This document shows positions 51,074 through 60,589 of a DNA stretch of 60,893 bases, one piece after another. The stretch comes from Bacteroidota bacterium (GTDB lineage: Bacteria; Bacteroidota; Bacteroidia; UBA8524). Both the position numbers and the translations under genes were made by a program. Positions within the stretch are counted from its first letter, which is position 1; the number at the start of each line of letters is the position of its first letter. The notes beneath the pieces were generated by a model, which searched no databases, was not told where the DNA came from, and saw nothing but the letters and a program-made list of their open reading frames with translations. The stretch is taken from the NCBI GenBank assembly GCA_006226545.1, contig SBGR01000046.1:1-60893 (forward strand), given 5' to 3'.

Positions 51074-53599
51074 TTAGCGAAGCAAAGTCAGGCTTCCTTT
51101 CTTCTGTTCAATTTTCACCGTGCCATCCGGTTGTCGTAAGCGGGCTTGAATGAGGTAAACATAGACTCCTTCAGGAACCAACTCTCCCTTGTAAATGCCA
51201 TCCCAAGCAAAGTTAGTGTCATCGCTAAAGAAAAGTTCCTCTCCCCACCTATCGTATATACGCACCTCCAGCTTTTCCACGCCATGGTAGGCAATAGCGA
51301 AAACAGAATTCAGGCCATCTCCATTGGGAGTGAAGGCATTGGGCACAAAAACCCACGACTCACACGAATCAGGATGGGTCAGGTTTACAAAGAGGCTATC
51401 TGTAATCTGACAAAAGCCGTTACTGATGGTTACGGAATAGACCCCCGAGCTGAATACAGGCAACTGCCTCTGATTAGAACCGGTGCTCCAGACGTAGGTG
51501 CAACCTGGATTGGCGGCATCCAAAACCAGCCACTCGGCACAGCGTGTTGTATCCGTATTAATCGGGTAAGGCGAATTAATTTTCGCTACGTGAATGGTAT
51601 CGCTGTTCGGACAAAAAATGGAATCGCGCACCACAAGCGAATAAGTACCATCTGAATTGATGTAGAGCTCTTTGGTGGTATCGCCGGTATTCCATTGAAA
51701 ATACTTGGCATCCGATTTCGCTAGCAGCACATAATCTACCACATCGCAAAACGCGGTATCCTCGCCAATATAAACGGTAGGCGGTGCTGCAAACCAAACT
51801 TGCACACTATCGCTAAAGCTGCGGTGTTCGTTTTGAATGATAACAGAATAGAGTCCACTGCTATCTACCCAAATGGAAGCTGTAGTATCCCCGGTATTCC
51901 ACCGGATTCGGTCATCAGGCCTCAGGTCTTCGATGGTAATTTCAAATCGCTCACCCAAACAGAGCACCGTATCATTTGGCAGCAGAATGCCTCTGGGCTC
52001 TACCGGTCCCAATTTTAAAAAGAAGGTTCTGTATTTATTGAAAGGCTTGAGTATGCTGAACCAGGGTTTGGTTGGGATGCTATCCGGACCGTAATCCAAG
52101 TCTTCCGGCTCGTCGAGAAACCCGGTGGCATAAAAAGTTTGTTCCGGACCAATCGTTTTCTCAATATGAGCGAAATGGGTATAAGGCAACACGGTACTCC
52201 AGGTGCGGTGTCCGTTGCTATCCAATTGCATCAGAACGCCATCCACAAAGTCGAGGTAATTGTTGTTGTTCTGCCAGAGGTTGGTATCCTGAGCATACAT
52301 CAAAGGACGCTGTCCCTGAGGATTAGCAGGCAATTGTACTTTTCTGTAAAAGGAGCCGCCGCAGAGAATTTCACCGCGTTCATTCACATCGAATGCATCG
52401 AAAATGGAAGGATGGTAATAGCGCTGGCGGTCTTCACTCCCTAACTCGGCTATCCATTTAATTTCCATATCCCGGGTCAGGCGAAATAGAAATCCGGTAT
52501 GGTAATCGTTGTTCGGAAAATAATCTTCGGATTTATAAGCTCCGCTTCGGGTGATTGTGTTCACTGATCTTCGGTACCCGAATGCACTCAAATAGATGTC
52601 TCCATCGGGCCCAAACCTCAATTTTCCCAGATTCGCCGAAACATCACCCGGCGCAATTTGGATGGTCTGTGCAATTCCGAAAGGGTCGTACTCAATTCGC
52701 ACAAGTCGCCCTAAGTAGTTATTTGGATTATCTAAGGGTACTACATTACTCGTGTCTAGGTTCACATTGGCCATGCTGCCAAAGCTTTCTAAGATTCCAA
52801 TTCCTTCAAAACTGGAACTCGTATCATTTGGAAAGCGATAAAACATATTAGCCCAGCTGTAGTTGAGTCGGCGTTCCGGATCAAATACTACCGGTGCGCC
52901 GGTGCTGTCCCACTTGACAACGATACCATTTCCGAAATATCGGGGAGTGTGAAAGAATGTGTCGCTCAGCTTCCCACTGATGTTCAGGTTTACCTTTTCG
53001 AGGTAATTCCCAAAGGCCAACATTTCCCCTTTGTTGTTCACATCGAGCTGAAAAACCTTCATTGAACCCGACCCGGAACTGACTTGATAAGGCCGAATCA
53101 AATTTCCCGCTGTATCCAGCGCAATGATGGCTTGGGACCAGCCTCTGTAACGGGTGCTGTCTTTCAACCACCAAGTGCCTAGGCTCGGATCGGCATCCAT
53201 GGAATCTTTATACAGCAAAGGGAAATACAACCGACCATTGCCGGTGAGTTTGGCGATTTGAAATTGATAGCCTTGTTCCTCCAGTTGAGCGTAAGCGAAA
53301 TGCCTTCCCCAAAGCACACGACCGGAAGAATCCAACTTCAGTACATTTGTACCATTCGCGGTTAAGGGCTCTTCGTTCCAATCGAAGTTGCCGCTGCCCT
53401 CTGCGATGATGTAGAAGTTTTTGAAAGAGTCCTGGAGCAGAATCATCCGATCCGGATTATACCTCAGCCTGTTGATGGTAGGCCCCCAGCCGGATGCGCC
53501 TTCAATGTCCATGTTCCTCGCCCAATACGCATGCGGTTGGGCGTAAGTGCTCTGTCCAAAAAGCAGGGCAAAAAGAATAAAGAGTAGGCGTTGGTTCAT
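51074..53599 (-). CDS. Secreted protein with CHU_C / type IX (type B) sorting domain
   Basis: 841 residues from ATG 53599 (signal peptide ending STYAQ). About 30-530 is a beta-propeller-like or SBBP-like region with many short aspartate-rich strands; about 540-740 has immunoglobulin-like repeats of the type WNTGDTT (three times) and YVWSTGS; the last 85 residues (FVPNAFTPNGDGLNSVF, IYDRWGEELF, WDGIYKGELVPEGVYVYLI) form the gliding-motility-associated C-terminal domain used by the type IX secretion system. A large cell-surface or secreted protein. Alone on its strand. Confidence 0.92.
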   Translation of the reverse strand: MNQRLLFILFALLFGQSTYAQPHAYWARNMDIEGASGWGPTINRLRYNPDRMILLQDSFKNFYIIAEGSGNFDWNEEPLTANGTNVLKLDSSGRVLWGRHFAYAQLEEQGYQFQIAKLTGNGRLYFPLLYKDSMDADPSLGTWWLKDSTRYRGWSQAIIALDTAGNLIRPYQVSSGSGSMKVFQLDVNNKGEMLAFGNYLEKVNLNISGKLSDTFFHTPRYFGNGIVVKWDSTGAPVVFDPERRLNYSWANMFYRFPNDTSSSFEGIGILESFGSMANVNLDTSNVVPLDNPNNYLGRLVRIEYDPFGIAQTIQIAPGDVSANLGKLRFGPDGDIYLSAFGYRRSVNTITRSGAYKSEDYFPNNDYHTGFLFRLTRDMEIKWIAELGSEDRQRYYHPSIFDAFDVNERGEILCGGSFYRKVQLPANPQGQRPLMYAQDTNLWQNNNNYLDFVDGVLMQLDSNGHRTWSTVLPYTHFAHIEKTIGPEQTFYATGFLDEPEDLDYGPDSIPTKPWFSILKPFNKYRTFFLKLGPVEPRGILLPNDTVLCLGERFEITIEDLRPDDRIRWNTGDTTASIWVDSSGLYSVIIQNEHRSFSDSVQVWFAAPPTVYIGEDTAFCDVVDYVLLAKSDAKYFQWNTGDTTKELYINSDGTYSLVVRDSIFCPNSDTIHVAKINSPYPINTDTTRCAEWLVLDAANPGCTYVWSTGSNQRQLPVFSSGVYSVTISNGFCQITDSLFVNLTHPDSCESWVFVPNAFTPNGDGLNSVFAIAYHGVEKLEVRIYDRWGEELFFSDDTNFAWDGIYKGELVPEGVYVYLIQARLRQPDGTVKIEQKKGSLTLLR

Positions 53600-53728
53600 G
53601 AATTGGCTATGTAAATGTACGGTAAAATGAGAAGCCATTCAAGCGAGAAATCTGACACTGTGCTGCGCCAATTCTGACATACTTTCCACTCTCAGAAAGG
53701 CTAATTCTCTGACCTTTGGTACACGCCT

Positions 53729-55711
53729 ATGTACCATTTCTTCCGACAAAATCCGCTGCTGCGGCCTACGCTGTTTTTTCTCGCCGGCACCCTCCTCGGA
53801 CTCTATTCCGCCTATTGGTTTTTTGGAGTAGCAATTGGAATAATGCTTTTAGCTCAAGTTTGGGTTCGTTTAGCGAAGGTTTACCGCATCCATTTTATTC
53901 TGCCGGCCCTCTTTCTATTCTTAGGCTTTGCCCTTGCTTGGTTGCAACAGACGCCCATTGAAACCGAAGATGAAACGCCACAGGAATACGTCCTGGAAAT
54001 TCAACGCATCAAACAAGGCAAACGACTTCAAGCGGAAGCCGTGCTCCTATCCAAACACCGATCACATCCCATTAAAGCCATTCTGTTTTTTAGCGATAGT
54101 CTCTCGCTTAGCTTGGATTCGCTCTACCAGGTTCGCTGCAAGCTAGAACGTCCGCAAGCCGCCCTCTTCCCCGGCTTCTTCGATTACCGCGAATACCTGC
54201 ACAACAAAGGAATTTCGCTGACCGCATTCGTTCGAGAGGATATGCAAACCCTTGGACCCAATCCACAATTCCGCATCAAAACCACAGCCCTAGCTTGGCA
54301 AGCAAAACTCGCTCGGCGCATCGATCAAGCCATTCCCAAAACCGAAGACCGGGCCATTCTCAAAGCCATGCTTTTGGGCGACCAACAAGACCTCGACAAC
54401 GAACTACGCTCCGGCTTCGCGCAAACGGGAACCCTGCACCTTTTGGCGGTCTCGGGGATGCACGTGGGCATTCTGTATTTGCTGATTGGCTTTGCCTTAA
54501 AACCCATTCGAAATAAGTGGCTGCAATTGTTTTTGAGTCTGCTCCTACTCTGGACTTACGCCTTCCTCACCGGACTATCGCCTTCCGTACAACGGGCCGT
54601 AACCATGTTCAGTATGCTGGGAATTGGCAAGACCTGGGGACGAGGCAGTTCCATCTACAACGCTTTGGCATTCGCGGCCTTTGCCCTTGTTTTGGCCGAC
54701 CCTTATTCGATGCTGCAACTCGGATTTCAGCTATCCTTCCTCGCTGTTTTGGGCATCGTACTCTTCACTCCCCTTTTTGAGCGATTGTGGAGTCCGGAAA
54801 ACAAATGGCTGCAAAAACTCCGAACTCTATTGAGCGTTTCCCTCGCGGCGCAAGTCAGCACTACCCTGCTAAGCCTCTACTATTTCCACCACTTCCCTAC
54901 TTGGTTTCTACTGAGTAATGTGCTTTTGGTTCCGTTGGCAGCCCCACTCATGTGCGGCGGCATCGCTTTACTAATCTTGCAAGACATACCTATTTTGGGC
55001 GAGATACTCGCCTTGCTTTGTCAAGCTTTGCTTCAGCTTATCCAAGTAGTGAACCAGGGCATTCAGAGTTTGCCCCTAGCCTATCCCGGTCCGGTGTATC
55101 CAAGTTTAATCTGGATTTGTGCCGGCTACAGCATACTCATTCTCCTTTTGCTTTGGTGGAAAGAACAGCAAGTTCGTCACCTTCTGCGGGCCTTGGCCAT
55201 TCCAAATTTGGTCTTATTATTCGGGTTTTACCAAAGCAATCTAATCTCCAATCAGCGACAGGTATTGATGCTCAACGCCTTCGGACAAACCATGTTGCTG
55301 GATGAAAATGCAAGCTCTATTTTAGTATTGAGCGATAGCCTGAACCCCCGGATTAAAACTGAACTATTGGAGCCTTTGGCTGAGCGAAACGGAAAACAGC
55401 TCAAGCTTCAATTTATTTCTAGCGATAGTTGCCTTCACTTGCAATGCGATTCACTTTCGATTTTAAAAGCGGGTAATGCACTTCCGGCCGATAGCCTTGC
55501 TGTGGACTTCCTCTGGGTGAATGAAAGGATGAAAAAGGCGCCTGAAATGCTCGCTGAGCGCCTGCTTTTTCGTAACATTGTGCTCGATGGCACCTGCCGA
55601 TTTAGCCAACGAAAAAGGTGGCAAGAATTTGCTTCCAAACGGGGAATTCCCCTTTTCGATTTACGCGAAAATCCCAAGCAGGTGTTGATAGCTTATGGAA
55701 GAACTCGTTAA
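53729..55711 (+). CDS. ComEC/Rec2-family competence membrane protein
   Basis: 660 residues. N-terminal helices and a DUF4131-type domain (about 1-180), then the Competence domain with GDQQDLDNELRSGFAQTG and HLLAVSGMHVGILYLL, about eight further helices (to about 500), and a short C-terminal region where a metallo-beta-lactamase domain would be; no HxHxDH is visible, so that domain seems reduced. ComEC moves single-stranded DNA across the inner membrane. Its end overlaps the next gene by 17 bases. Confidence 0.9.
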   Translation: MYHFFRQNPLLRPTLFFLAGTLLGLYSAYWFFGVAIGIMLLAQVWVRLAKVYRIHFILPALFLFLGFALAWLQQTPIETEDETPQEYVLEIQRIKQGKRLQAEAVLLSKHRSHPIKAILFFSDSLSLSLDSLYQVRCKLERPQAALFPGFFDYREYLHNKGISLTAFVREDMQTLGPNPQFRIKTTALAWQAKLARRIDQAIPKTEDRAILKAMLLGDQQDLDNELRSGFAQTGTLHLLAVSGMHVGILYLLIGFALKPIRNKWLQLFLSLLLLWTYAFLTGLSPSVQRAVTMFSMLGIGKTWGRGSSIYNALAFAAFALVLADPYSMLQLGFQLSFLAVLGIVLFTPLFERLWSPENKWLQKLRTLLSVSLAAQVSTTLLSLYYFHHFPTWFLLSNVLLVPLAAPLMCGGIALLILQDIPILGEILALLCQALLQLIQVVNQGIQSLPLAYPGPVYPSLIWICAGYSILILLLLWWKEQQVRHLLRALAIPNLVLLFGFYQSNLISNQRQVLMLNAFGQTMLLDENASSILVLSDSLNPRIKTELLEPLAERNGKQLKLQFISSDSCLHLQCDSLSILKAGNALPADSLAVDFLWVNERMKKAPEMLAERLLFRNIVLDGTCRFSQRKRWQEFASKRGIPLFDLRENPKQVLIAYGRTR

Positions 55712-56471
55712 ATACCACTGCGAAGACCGCATCGCCTACATCACCTTAAACAGACCGGAAAAACGCAATGCATTGAGCACCGAATTGGTCGACGGTATTA
55801 AAGCCGCCATTCGCCAAGCAGAATCCGACAGCCACTGCAAGGTGGTGGTATTGGCCGCCGAAGGAGAAGCCTTCTGCGCCGGTGCCGACCTCGCTTATTT
55901 GCAGCAATTGCAACACAATACCTTTGAAGAAAACCTCGCCGACTCCGAACACCTGAAAGAACTCTTTCTGATGATTTACAACAGTCCGAAGGTGTTTATC
56001 GCCCAGATTCAAGGTCATGCGCTTGCGGGTGGCTGCGGCCTAGCCGGCATCTGCGATTTCTCTTTCGCCGTTCCGGAAGCCAAGCTGGGCTATACCGAAG
56101 TGAAGATTGGCTTTATCCCGGCCATGGTTTTGGTATTCCTGATTCGCAAGATTGGCGAAGGCAAAGCCAAGGAATTACTCTTAAGCGGCAAGATTATCTC
56201 GGCCCAATCAGCCAAAGACTTTGGTTTAATCAACGAAGTGGTGGAAGCCGGCGAGCTGAAAGCCCATGTGAAGCATTTCGCAAGCAAACTCTGCACAGAA
56301 GCCAGCGCTGATTCGCTGAGATTAACCAAGCAGCTGATGGCCGAAGTACAGCATTTGGATATCGAAGCCGGCCTGAACTTAGCAGCTAGAAAGAATGCCG
56401 AAGCCCGCGCCACCGAAGATTGCAAAAGCGGTATTGCCGCCTTTTTAAACAAAGAAAAACTGAGCTGGTGA
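55695..56471 (+). CDS. Enoyl-CoA hydratase/isomerase family protein
   Basis: 258 residues, crotonase fold. YITLNRPEKRNAL, FCAGADLAYL (oxyanion loop), GHALAGGCGLAGICDF (second oxyanion contact) and GFIPAMV are present. In this family one or two Glu act as acid/base; LGYTEVKIGFIP holds one, as in the methylglutaconyl-CoA hydratase type. Substrate not fixed by sequence. Stop overlaps the TatD start by one base. Confidence 0.92.
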   Translation: MEELVKYHCEDRIAYITLNRPEKRNALSTELVDGIKAAIRQAESDSHCKVVVLAAEGEAFCAGADLAYLQQLQHNTFEENLADSEHLKELFLMIYNSPKVFIAQIQGHALAGGCGLAGICDFSFAVPEAKLGYTEVKIGFIPAMVLVFLIRKIGEGKAKELLLSGKIISAQSAKDFGLINEVVEAGELKAHVKHFASKLCTEASADSLRLTKQLMAEVQHLDIEAGLNLAARKNAEARATEDCKSGIAAFLNKEKLSW

Positions 56472-57250
56472 TGGAGTGGATTGATACGCACAGTCACCTA
56501 TACGACGGCACCTTTCAGGAAGACATGGACCAAGTGATCCAAGACTGCAAAGACGCCGGACTTTCACGCATTTACTTGCCCAATGTCGATTTAGAATCGC
56601 TTGACGCCCTGCATGCCTTGAGCGAAAAAGACCCGGGACTATTCTTCCCGATGATGGGCCTGCATCCTACCTCCGTCAAAGCCGACTGGAAAACCGTCTT
56701 AGCTGAAATCAAGGAGCAATTGTATGCCCGACCGGAATACTACGTTGCCGTTGGAGAGATAGGCACCGACCTCTACTGGGACAAAACTTTTGAACGCGAG
56801 ATGGAGATTTGTTTCAGGGAGCAAGCCGCCTGGGCCGCCGATTTGAACAAACCTATCATCATCCACAGCAGAGACAGCTTGGATTGGAATATCGGCATTG
56901 TGGAAGAGTTAAAATCCAAATACCCGAACCTGACCGGCATTTTCCACTGCTTCAATGGCACGGAAGAACAGGCCCTACGCATCCAAAAGCTGGGCTTTTT
57001 GATTGGCATAGGCGGGGTGGTTACCTTCAAAAATGCCGGTGTAGCCGAAGCTTTGACGAATGTTCCTTTAGACATCATGGTCATGGAAACCGACGCCCCC
57101 TACTTGGCACCGGTACCCTACCGAGGCAAACGCAATCACAGCATGTATATTCCACTGATAGCGCAGAAGTTAGCAGAGGTAAAAGACTGCAGCCTAAATG
57201 AAATCGCCCGAATTACCACGAAAAATGCATTGACCCTTTTCGGAACGTGA
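56471..57250 (+). CDS. TatD-family metal-dependent hydrolase (DNase)
   Basis: 259 residues from ATG 56471 (MEWIDTHSHLYD); the frame upstream to 56420 is inside the previous gene. TIM barrel with metal ligands H7 and H9 (DTHSHL), Glu in VGEIGTDLYWD, His in IHSRDS and FHCFNG, and Asp in METDAPYL. TatD proteins are 3'-5' DNases or deaminase-fold nucleases. Operon with ComEC and the hydratase. Confidence 0.94.
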   Translation: MEWIDTHSHLYDGTFQEDMDQVIQDCKDAGLSRIYLPNVDLESLDALHALSEKDPGLFFPMMGLHPTSVKADWKTVLAEIKEQLYARPEYYVAVGEIGTDLYWDKTFEREMEICFREQAAWAADLNKPIIIHSRDSLDWNIGIVEELKSKYPNLTGIFHCFNGTEEQALRIQKLGFLIGIGGVVTFKNAGVAEALTNVPLDIMVMETDAPYLAPVPYRGKRNHSMYIPLIAQKLAEVKDCSLNEIARITTKNALTLFGT

Positions 57251-57258
57251 TTTTTTAC

Positions 57259-57266
57259 TAGTTTTG
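57259..57266 (+). promoter_or_regulatory. -7 box TAGTTTTG before tRNA-Ser
   Basis: TAnnTTTG match 22 bases before the tRNA 5' end, starting 8 bases after the tatD stop. Confidence 0.6.
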
Positions 57267-57288
57267 CAGTCCCTCAAAAAAAAGCACT

Positions 57289-57373
57289 GGAGAGGTGCAA
57301 GAGTGGTTGAATTGGCACGCCTGGAAAGCGTGTATACCGCAAGGTATCGAGGGTTCGAATCCCTCTCTCTCCG
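57289..57373 (+). tRNA. tRNA-Ser (anticodon GGA)
   Basis: 85-nt class II tRNA: acceptor GGAGAGG pairs TCTCTCC (last pair G-U), anticodon loop CTGGAAAG frames GGA, long variable arm TATACCGCAAGGTATC, T-arm GAGGGTTCGAATCCCTC. Discriminator G; CCA not encoded. The 3' flank is the source of the repeats downstream. Confidence 0.95.
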
Positions 57374-57386
57374 CAAACAAAATGGA

Positions 57387-57415
57387 AAAACCAGGGTCGA
57401 AGACTCTGGTTTTTT
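57387..57415 (+). terminator. Terminator after tRNA-Ser
   Basis: Arms AACCAGGGTC and GACTCTGGTT with a GAA loop are followed by six T. The upstream arm is part of the block that recurs in inverted orientation at 57521, 57753, 57876 and 58137. Confidence 0.85.
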
Positions 57416-58156
57416 GCATTTACCCGAGTCTGAAAGCCCCTATAAACAGTAGAACTTTCTGAATCTGGCATTGCTTTCAAGCGAGGGCAAATGCAAAAAA
57501 GCAGAACGAGCGATAGCGAGCTGGTTTTTCCATTTTGTTTAGCCGACCCCCTTTCTAGGGATCACGACTGAAGCGCAGCGGAAGGAGTAATCCCGGCAGA
57601 GACGCGGACGAATCGAAAGATGAAGAGATAAAGGGAGTTATAGAATTTGCATTTACCCGAGTCTGAAAGCCAGGATACACCGTAGAACTACCTCAATTGG
57701 CAGCGCTTTCAAGCGAGGGCAAATGCAAAAAAGCAGAACGAGCGATAGCGAGCTGGTTTTTCCATTTTGTTTGACGCCCCCTCTCTAGGGATCACGACTG
57801 AAGCGCAGCGGAAGGAGTAATCCCGGCAGAGTCGAAGACGAATTTCAAGATGAGGTGATGAAGAGATGAAGCGAGCTGGTTTTTCCATTTTGTTTGACGA
57901 CCCCATTCAGGGATCACGAGCGAACGCAGTGAGATAGTAATCCCGTAGCGCTTCGCGAGTTTGAGTTTGAGTACAGAGCTTGAGTTCAGGTACCGAAGGC
58001 CTTGGTTTTCTGTTACGCTTCTTTGCCGCCCCCCCATTCAGGGATCACGACTGGAGCGCAGCGGAAGGAGTAATCCCGGCAGAGTCGCAGACGAATTTAA
58101 AGATGAGGAGATGAAGAGATGAAAAGATGAAGAGAGCTGGTTTTTCCATTTTTGTC
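57411..58156. repeat. Tandem and inverted repeat array after tRNA-Ser
   Basis: Two long units (starts near 57414 and 57650) share gcatttacccgagtctgaaagc, gctttcaagcgagggcaaatgc, aaaaagcagaacgagcgatagcgag, then ctggtttttccattttgttt and a ggatcacgact...aagtaatccc-type palindromic block. Two shorter units follow. The ctggtttttccattttgttt block at 57521, 57753, 57876 and (with one extra T) 58137 is the exact reverse complement of the 20 bases after tRNA-Ser (57375-57394). The 900 bases between tRNA-Ser and the next gene hold only this; small open frames inside it are repeats, not genes. Confidence 0.88.
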
Positions 58157-58274
58157 TCTTCCTAAAAAAGGTTGACAGTTTTATAATTAATAACTGTACT
58201 TGGTTGACAAACAAATATAAAGACTAAGATTAGTTAACACTTCACTACTTTTTCAGGACCAATTCAGCAGAACA

Positions 58275-59288
58275 TTATTTTAACAAGAAATCAGGCAGTT
58301 CATTCTCCTTCAACAAATACGTTTTAGAACTGAAGCACGATTCAGATACGAAATCGGTATTTGGGTATTTAAGTACAAGGTAGCTATACCCCGAATGGCC
58401 AATATGACTCAAGAACTGAAAACAGATTACATAGGTGAGCGAATCATTCTGAGAAAATTCTTGAATCGAAAATGGCACCAAATTTCTTTCATCCTGCAGA
58501 CAAGCTACTTTATAAACCTTATCGTGTAGGAAGAGAACCATCTTCGAACTATTCACAATTTCCTTCGCTAGATACTGCTCAACAAGACAAGTATCGCAAT
58601 CTCCGGCAAGTGGAAAATCCGTCGGATTGCCAATTTGAATTTTACGGCCATTCAATTCACATGTCCCGAGTAGATAAGTATCGCCACTGTCTGTCTCCAT
58701 GACCATTCGTTTAAAATCAACAATGGATTGCTTGGTCTCTTGTGAATGAGCCTTCGGACTTGAATGTTTGGAAAAAATAACATTTGAAAGATTTAATCTT
58801 TTTAAATGATACCTAAACACATATACCTGACCATCAACTCCTTCGTGACTATATACAAGCTCTTTAATCGTTGGACTATCATCTATCTCTTTTTTGAAAT
58901 TCTCATCCCATCTGTGGCTTTTACACAAACCATTCACAGCGTTTAACTTAGCATATTCATGAGCGAAATCTTCAATATCTGCTAGACCATTGAATACCTT
59001 CTCAGATATTGAAAAAATCGACTTACGCAAAGCCATGGTATCCGAGACAAGTCCCTCGGGAATCAGGTAGATTGTATTAAACTCAAGATTTAAGTGTGGC
59101 TTATAGGGAAGCTTAGGATTATTATCGGATATATTGAGTGGATATCGATTCGCATCAACAATACAATAAAACGAATCTTCTGTATTGAGATTTTCGCAAC
59201 TTATCTGTTCTGCATCAATTGTTCTGAGACTACAAGAATGCAAACCTGCAACAGTTAAAACAGAAAAAACTAAAACCTTCCCTAACAT
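58275..59288 (-). CDS. Hypothetical lipoprotein
   Basis: 337 residues from ATG 59288 (MLGKVLVFSVLTVAGLHSC, lipobox Cys at 19); a longer form from 59348 is possible. The mature part is soluble alpha/beta with eight or so Cys (CENL, CIVD, CKSHR, CEL, CDTC, CLQ, CFQF, CFSS), unusual for a lipoprotein, so disulfides are likely. No family recognised. AT-rich compared with the core genes, in the region after the tRNA-Ser repeats. Confidence 0.68.
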   Translation of the reverse strand: MLGKVLVFSVLTVAGLHSCSLRTIDAEQISCENLNTEDSFYCIVDANRYPLNISDNNPKLPYKPHLNLEFNTIYLIPEGLVSDTMALRKSIFSISEKVFNGLADIEDFAHEYAKLNAVNGLCKSHRWDENFKKEIDDSPTIKELVYSHEGVDGQVYVFRYHLKRLNLSNVIFSKHSSPKAHSQETKQSIVDFKRMVMETDSGDTYLLGTCELNGRKIQIGNPTDFPLAGDCDTCLVEQYLAKEIVNSSKMVLFLHDKVYKVACLQDERNLVPFSIQEFSQNDSLTYVICFQFLSHIGHSGYSYLVLKYPNTDFVSESCFSSKTYLLKENELPDFLLK

Positions 59289-59376
59289 CCGGTCTAACGT
59301 AATTTTGGCAAACTGGCTGTACTGGAACCTAGCCCTATTCATTATCAAGTCAACAAGGTAAATAGACTATACAATA

Positions 59377-59679
59377 CTAAACCATAAATACTGACAAGGT
59401 AGACCTAATAGACAAAAAAACCGCTATGACCAATAACATCAAATAGGCAACTCTGATAGACAAACTTTCTCTTTCATGAAGATACTCGATGATTGATTTT
59501 CTAGCTAGCAGAATTAAGACAGCAACGATTAAAACCTTTTTAAATAGTTGATGTGTCTGTAGATTATCTTCAATGTCAAAAACATCCATCAATGAACGAA
59601 CAATTGGATCCCAAAAAACTATTGGCAGAATTGCCAGCAGGATATAAAATAACAGCTTGATTAAACTTATAAACTTCAC
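59377..59679 (-). CDS. Small hypothetical membrane protein
   Basis: 100 residues from a GTG at 59679. Three hydrophobic segments (LIKLLFYILLAILPIVFW, VLIVAVLILLA, VAYLMLLVIAVFLSI). No recognised family. Its start lies about 20 bases after the end of the 125-bp repeat copy at 59702-59826. Confidence 0.55.
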   Translation of the reverse strand: MKFISLIKLLFYILLAILPIVFWDPIVRSLMDVFDIEDNLQTHQLFKKVLIVAVLILLARKSIIEYLHERESLSIRVAYLMLLVIAVFLSIRSTLSVFMV

Positions 59680-59701
59680 AATGCCTGTATTTTCTAGTTG
59701 A

Positions 59702-59826
59702 TAGCCCTAACAAGACACGCCGAACTTTTAGGGCAGTATCAAATTAAGTTTTTCTAAACATACGTTTGTCAAACCGAACAGCCTCACGTAAAAGACGAAT
59801 TTTCCCGAGGGTAAGGGTTGTAGAGA
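59702..59826. repeat. 125-bp repeat with attC-like ends, copy 1
   Basis: Shares with copy 2 (60590-60712) a perfect 30-base left end (from tagccctaac through gccgaacttttag), a variable middle and a perfect 19-base inner block (cgtaaaagacgaattttcc), then gggtt(g/c)taga. Read on the minus strand it ends in TTGTTAGGGCTA shortly before the next gene start. The remaining gap to 59929 holds no gene. Confidence 0.85.
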
Positions 59827-59929
59827 TTTTAAACCTGGATTTTGTCTGAATAGAAAGAATTCTCAAATTCCTGGTATAAAATTTCGGCTCAGCAGGATAG
59901 AATATGACCAAAATCCTTCAATCATTAAT

Positions 59930-60544
59930 TCAGTATGTGGGCACTATTTGTATCCAATATGGTGACCAAATCCTCTTTTGAGTATCGAATATCCATACAT
60001 TTCCACTAACTGTATCATTAGCATTTTCATTTGGTATTAGAATTGAATCTTCGTCCACATCTAATACCGTGGTGTCTGAAGTTCCATCCTGAACAAAATA
60101 AGGCAGCTTATTGTGTTCCTGATAATCTATTCGAGCTTCAATTCTTAACATATTTGGCTGATTCGGGTAAGGATCCGGAACAAAACCAACATGAAACGTA
60201 TGTGATATTATTTCATTATCAATTAATTCCATTGTAAGCGTCCAATCCTCATAGTATTCCTCAATATAACGCCGTTTAAGATATTCAGATTCTAAAGCAT
60301 CACTATATCTACTATACAACTCCTTATATAATTCTCTACGCGACTCACGTATGAGACGATATTTCAGCAACAATGAATCAAAAGAAATTTCTAAAATTCC
60401 TTCCCTATCGATAAAACTCGAAATTTCGGGATCATATTTAGAGAACTTATGACTAGACAATTGCTTTTCAATTTCAATTATCTGACTTCTATGACAGGAT
60501 GAATAAATAGTTACTATAGCTATCCAAATTATTATCTTATTCAT
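59930..60544 (-). CDS. Hypothetical lipoprotein
   Basis: 204 residues from ATG 60544 (MNKIIIWIAIVTIYSSC, lipobox Cys at 17), or 206 from 60550. A helical N-terminal half rich in Arg/Glu/Tyr (SRRELYKELYSRYSDAL) and a beta-rich C-terminal half. No family recognised. Very AT-rich. Flanked on both sides by copies of the 125-bp repeat, as a cassette would be. Confidence 0.65.
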   Translation of the reverse strand: MNKIIIWIAIVTIYSSCHRSQIIEIEKQLSSHKFSKYDPEISSFIDREGILEISFDSLLLKYRLIRESRRELYKELYSRYSDALESEYLKRRYIEEYYEDWTLTMELIDNEIISHTFHVGFVPDPYPNQPNMLRIEARIDYQEHNKLPYFVQDGTSDTTVLDVDEDSILIPNENANDTVSGNVWIFDTQKRIWSPYWIQIVPTY

Positions 60545-60589
60545 TTTCATTGTTGATATTTAGGAACTGAACTTGAATTCTTTACTTAG

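Noticed and set aside
57264..57480. Small proteins across tRNA-Ser in both directions
   Set aside because: They read through a tRNA and its terminator.
57709..58037. Two 65-81 codon minus-strand proteins in the tRNA-Ser repeat array
   Set aside because: They share the same repeated words (MEKPAR-type) and differ only where the repeats differ, so they are translations of repeat DNA.
57411..58156. CRISPR array after tRNA-Ser
   Set aside because: Repeat spacing is irregular (232, 123, 261 bases), units are inverted and spacers are themselves repeated. No cas genes are near.
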